Assembly: GCF_014648395.1 (NCBI RefSeq)
Contig: NZ_BMRA01000001.1
Span: 810,521-874,520 of the forward strand
Length of the DNA: 64,000 bases
Direction of reading: 5' to 3'
Origin: Micromonospora fulviviridis
GTDB lineage: Bacteria; Actinomycetota; Actinomycetes; Mycobacteriales; Micromonosporaceae
Part shown: positions 61,309 to 64,000 of the stretch, in pieces
Layout of the letters: each line of letters begins with the position of its first letter
Numbering within the stretch: position 1 is the first letter of the stretch
Program-made: the position numbers and the translations under genes
Notes under the pieces: generated by a model
What the model was told of the DNA's origin: nothing
The model's database searches: none
What the model saw: only the letters and a program-made list of their open reading frames with translations

Positions 61309-62492
61309 TGGCGCGGCGGAAGCAGCGGCCGGAGGAGCCGGCCGAGGAGCTGTCGGTGCACGAGCTGATCGAGGGTCCGACCCAGGACCTGACATCGGCC
61401 CGCGCGGCGCTCGCGGCGCGCAGCGCCCCGGAGCCGCCGATCGAGGCGACCCAGGACCTGTCCGCGCTGGCCGAGGACCACACCCAGGACCTGTCCGCGC
61501 TGGCCGAGGACCGCACGCAGGACCTGTCCGCGCTGGCCGGGGACCGGACCCAGGGCCTGGCCAGCGCCGCCGCGGCGGTCGCGGCGGGCGGGGCGGCCAC
61601 CCTGACCGCCCCGGAGCGCACCGGGCCGGACGGGCGTCTGCGCATCGACCTGCCCCGGCTGCCCGCGCCGGGGGCGCTCTACCGGCGGGCCCTGCTGGGC
61701 GCGCTGCCCGGGACGGGCGGCCGGCGGCGGCCGGAGGTGCCGGCCGTGGAGCTGGCCGTCACGGGGGTGCCGGTCGACCCGGCGCACCTGGCCGACTACG
61801 ACCGGGTCTGCGGGTTCCGGCTGGCCGACCGGCTGCCGGCGACGTACCTGCACGTGCTGGGCTTTCCGCTCTCGCTGCGGTTGATGACCGCGCCGGAGTT
61901 CCCCATCCCGCTGACCGGGGTGGTGCACGTGGCGAACCGGATCACCGTGCACCGGCCCGTGGAGGCCGGCGAGACGGTGGACTTCCGCACGTACGCCGAG
62001 AACCTGCGCCCGCACGAGCGGGGCCGGCAGCTCGACGTGGTGCTCGTCGGCTCGGTCGGCGGGGAGGAGGTCTGGCGGGGCGTCTCGACGTACCTCGGGA
62101 AGGAGCGCACGGCGGGCGGCGGCCCGCGGCCCGACCGGGGTGACCGCCCGACCCCGCCGCCCGCCTCGGCGCACTGGCGGGTGACCCCCCGGGTGGGGAC
62201 CGACTACGCCCGGGTCTCCGGCGACCACAACCCGATCCACACCTCAAGGCTCGGCGCGCGGCTGTTCGGCTTCCCGCGCCCGATCGCGCACGGCATGTGG
62301 AGCAAGGCCCGCTGTCTGGCGGCGCTGGAAAGCCGGCTGCCGGAGGCGTACACGGTGGAGGTGGCGTTCAAGCTGCCCGTGCCGCTGCCGTCCACGGTGG
62401 CCTTCAGCGCCACCGCCACGGGCGCGGCCTGGGACTTCGCGCTGCACGACGCGCGGCAGGGCCGGCCGCACCTGGTGGGCACCGTCCGCTGA
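61308..62492 (+). CDS. htdX: MaoC-family (3R)-hydroxyacyl dehydratase, HtdX-like, with N-terminal repeats
   Basis: 394 residues. The C-terminal hot-dog domain carries the hydratase-2 motif DYARVSGDHNPIHTS..FPRPIAHGMW (catalytic Asp and His), and the preceding half is a degenerate hot-dog unit, as in HtdX. Unusually, residues ~25-95 contain repeats of TQDLSALAED-type sequence that are not part of the enzyme. The ATG overlaps the fabG4 stop; a GTG three bases earlier is possible. It should dehydrate 3-hydroxyacyl substrates produced by FabG4. Confidence 0.9.
   Translation: MARRKQRPEEPAEELSVHELIEGPTQDLTSARAALAARSAPEPPIEATQDLSALAEDHTQDLSALAEDRTQDLSALAGDRTQGLASAAAAVAAGGAATLTAPERTGPDGRLRIDLPRLPAPGALYRRALLGALPGTGGRRRPEVPAVELAVTGVPVDPAHLADYDRVCGFRLADRLPATYLHVLGFPLSLRLMTAPEFPIPLTGVVHVANRITVHRPVEAGETVDFRTYAENLRPHERGRQLDVVLVGSVGGEEVWRGVSTYLGKERTAGGGPRPDRGDRPTPPPASAHWRVTPRVGTDYARVSGDHNPIHTSRLGARLFGFPRPIAHGMWSKARCLAALESRLPEAYTVEVAFKLPVPLPSTVAFSATATGAAWDFALHDARQGRPHLVGTVR
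61449..61547 (+). repeat. Three tandem 33-bp coding repeats in htdX
   Basis: Each 33-bp unit encodes TQDLSALAEDH/R or TQDLSALAGDR; a partial fourth copy follows. DNA identity between the units is very high, a minisatellite likely to differ in copy number between strains. Confidence 0.9.
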
Positions 62493-62530
62493 GGAAAGAG
62501 GGGGCTTGAGGTCCCCTCTTTCGTGCGCTA

Positions 62531-62558
62531 AGTTGTTCTCAGATTGAGTTGTTCTCAG
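62531..62558 (+). promoter_or_regulatory. Twin direct repeats before the NrtR-like gene
   Basis: AGTTGTTCTCAG occurs at 62531-62542 and 62547-62558, a 16-bp period, just ahead of the gene. It is a likely autoregulatory binding site for the encoded regulator. It is A/T-rich compared with its surroundings. Confidence 0.65.
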
Positions 62559-62578
62559 CATGAGAGAGACGAGACGAC

Positions 62579-63331
62579 GTGAACGAGCAGGACTTCCTCG
62601 CCGCGTACGACCCCCGGGACTACCCGGCGGTCGCCGTCACCGTCGACGTGGTCGCGCTGACCATCCGCGACGGCGCGCTGCACCTGCTGCTGATCCGCCG
62701 GGCCGCCCCGCCCTTCGCGGGGCACTGGGCGCTGCCCGGCGGTTTCGTCCGCCCCGACGAGGACCTGGCCGCCGGCGCCCGGCGCGAGCTGGCCGAGGAG
62801 ACCGGCCTCGGCGGCGAGCGGCTGCGCCGGGTCCACCTGGAGCAGCTCGCCACCTACGGCGGGCCCGACCGCGACCCCCGGATGCGGGTCGTCTCGGTCG
62901 CCCACCTGGCCTTCGCCCCCGACCTGCCCGACCCGGTCGCCGACACCGACGCCGACGACGCCACCTGGCTGCCGGTGACCGCGCTGACCAGCCGGCAACT
63001 CGCCTTCGACCACGGCCGGATCATCGACGACGGGCTGGAGCGGGCCCGGTCCAAGCTGGAGTACACGCCGCTGGCCACCCGGTTCCTGGAGCCCGAGTTC
63101 ACCATCACCGAGCTGCGGGCCGTCTACGAGACGGTCTGGGGGCACCCGCTGCACGCCGGCAACTTCCACCGCAAGGTGCTCTCGGTGCCCGGGTTCGTGG
63201 AGAGCACCGGCGCCAGCACCGAGCGCGGCGGCGCGCGCGGCGGGCCCCGGGCCAAGCTCTACCGGGCCGGCGATGCCCGGCTCCTCCACCCGGCGCTGCT
63301 GCGCCCCGCCCGGGAGGAGACGGTGCGGTGA
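62579..63331 (+). CDS. NrtR-type Nudix-domain transcriptional regulator
   Basis: 250 residues. Residues ~15-140 are a Nudix domain with an intact Nudix box, GGFVRPDEDLAAGARRELAEETGL; residues ~165-250 form the NrtR-type winged helix (TPLATRFLEPEFTITELRAVYETVWG, HAGNFHRKVLSVPGFVESTG). NrtR proteins sense ADP-ribose and control NAD metabolism genes. An intact box could mean retained hydrolase activity. The GTG at 62579 lacks a strong ribosome-binding site. Its TGA overlaps the next GTG, coupling it to the J-domain/kinase-like gene. Confidence 0.87.
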   Translation: MNEQDFLAAYDPRDYPAVAVTVDVVALTIRDGALHLLLIRRAAPPFAGHWALPGGFVRPDEDLAAGARRELAEETGLGGERLRRVHLEQLATYGGPDRDPRMRVVSVAHLAFAPDLPDPVADTDADDATWLPVTALTSRQLAFDHGRIIDDGLERARSKLEYTPLATRFLEPEFTITELRAVYETVWGHPLHAGNFHRKVLSVPGFVESTGASTERGGARGGPRAKLYRAGDARLLHPALLRPAREETVR

Positions 63332-64000
63332 GGACCGAGGACGCCATCCGGCTCGTCGCCACGGCGCGCGGCGACGCCGACCTGTTCGGCACCGACGCGC
63401 CGGCCCGCCGCTACCGCGAGCTGGTCACGGCGCTGCACCCCGACCGGCTCGGCGCGGTCGACCCGGGGGTACGCGCCGCCGCCACCGACGCGCTCATGGC
63501 GGTGACCGCCCGCTGGCGGGGCGGCCGCGGCGCCGAACTCGGCGACTACGCGTTGCGCCGGATCGCGTACGTCGGGGACGTGGCCGACCTCTACGACGTC
63601 GGGCGGGACCGGCTGCTCAAGCTGCCCCGGAATCCGGCCGACAACGACCTGATGGCCCGCGAGGCGCGCGCCCTGCGGCGGATCGCCGAGCGGGGCGACC
63701 CGCGCCACCTGCCCTACGTGCCCCGACTCGTCGACCACCTGCCCGCCCGCGACCCCGCGACCGGCGCGGAACGGCTGGTCAACGTGGTGGCCGCGGCACC
63801 CGGGCTGCACAGCCTCGACGAGGTGCGCCGGGCGTACCCGGACGGGCTGGACCCGCGCGACGCGGCCTGGATGTGGCGGCGGCTGCTGGTCGCCCTCGGC
63901 CTGGCCCACCGGGCCGGGGTGGTGCACGGCGCGGTGCTCCCCCGGCACGTGCTGGTCGAGCCGGCCGCGCACGGCGTGGTCCTGGTCGACTGGTGCTTCG
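63328..64000 (+). CDS. J-domain/degenerate kinase-like protein, truncated by the window end
   Basis: At least 224 residues; it has no stop before the window end. The N-terminal ~50 residues resemble a J domain with ALHPDRLGAVDP, including the His-Pro-Asp tripeptide. From about residue 75 a protein-kinase-like fold begins: LYDVGRDRLLKLPRNPADNDLMAREARAL, then VVHGAVLPRHVLVEPAAHGVVLVDWCF. In the last segment, HRD becomes HGA and DFG becomes DWC, so the kinase may be inactive. GTG 63328 overlaps the Nudix gene stop by 4 nt. The combination suggests a partner system of the upstream NrtR-like regulator. Function unknown. Confidence 0.75.
   Translation, partial: MRTEDAIRLVATARGDADLFGTDAPARRYRELVTALHPDRLGAVDPGVRAAATDALMAVTARWRGGRGAELGDYALRRIAYVGDVADLYDVGRDRLLKLPRNPADNDLMAREARALRRIAERGDPRHLPYVPRLVDHLPARDPATGAERLVNVVAAAPGLHSLDEVRRAYPDGLDPRDAAWMWRRLLVALGLAHRAGVVHGAVLPRHVLVEPAAHGVVLVDWCF

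Overview
The window reads as a chromosomal segment from a high-GC filamentous actinomycete, most likely a member of the Micromonosporaceae (Micromonospora or Salinispora-like). The evidence is the very high GC content, GTG starts and 4-nt ATGA/GTGA gene overlaps, a near-canonical BldC, DUF3073 and LtrA proteins, and a mycobacterial-type fabG4/htdX/fadA2 block. This is inferred from gene content and was not tested by any search.

Layout. (1) 1-6053: a tad/flp pilus-assembly operon (CpaF ATPase, TadB, TadC, a pilin-sized peptide, three TadE/G-like proteins, a LysM membrane protein). (2) 6094-15173: small metabolic units, including bluB under a cobalamin riboswitch, a MerR regulator facing an NmrA-like gene across a 19-bp-spacer promoter, a SigE-type sigma factor with its membrane partner, and a flavoprotein reductase with a 3' frameshift. 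(3) 16024-22541: a light and carotenoid block: photolyase and phytoene synthase on one strand, and GGPP synthase, phytoene desaturase, IPP isomerase and a CarH/LitR-like B12-type MerR regulator on the other. (4) 23567-23894: tRNA-Glu, tRNA-Asp and tRNA-Phe. (5) 24017-29923: an accessory stretch (TetR with quinone oxidoreductase, secreted GH10 xylanase, glyoxalase-like protein, LtrA). (6) 29963-40908: assorted housekeeping genes, with a substrate-binding lipoprotein whose two halves are in swapped order, a beta-oxidation gene pair, bldC, a valine-type dehydrogenase and DUF3073. (7) 41052-42384: a two-gene RiPP cassette, a radical SAM/SPASM maturase plus a 78-residue precursor ending in three aromatic-X-Asn motifs. 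(8) 42485-55768: purine biosynthesis (purM, purF, purL, purQ, purS, purB), interrupted by a Gly/Tyr-rich membrane protein, comB and a secreted trypsin-like protease. (9) 56241-64000: a secreted beta-helix/PKD/trefoil protein, thiolase-fabG4-htdX, and an NrtR-type Nudix regulator coupled to a J-domain/kinase-like protein cut by the window end.

The strongest leads for new biology are the radical SAM RiPP cassette (41052-42384), the apparently circularly permuted binding protein (32966-34315), the J-domain/degenerate-kinase protein next to an NrtR regulator (62531-64000), and the CarH-like regulator with altered cobalamin-pocket residues in the carotenoid block. Two genome-style features recur: a roughly 47-bp dispersed repeat placed directly 5' of start codons, and many genes whose only visible 5' signal is a TANNNT hexamer 6-7 nt before the start codon, which suggests leaderless transcripts.
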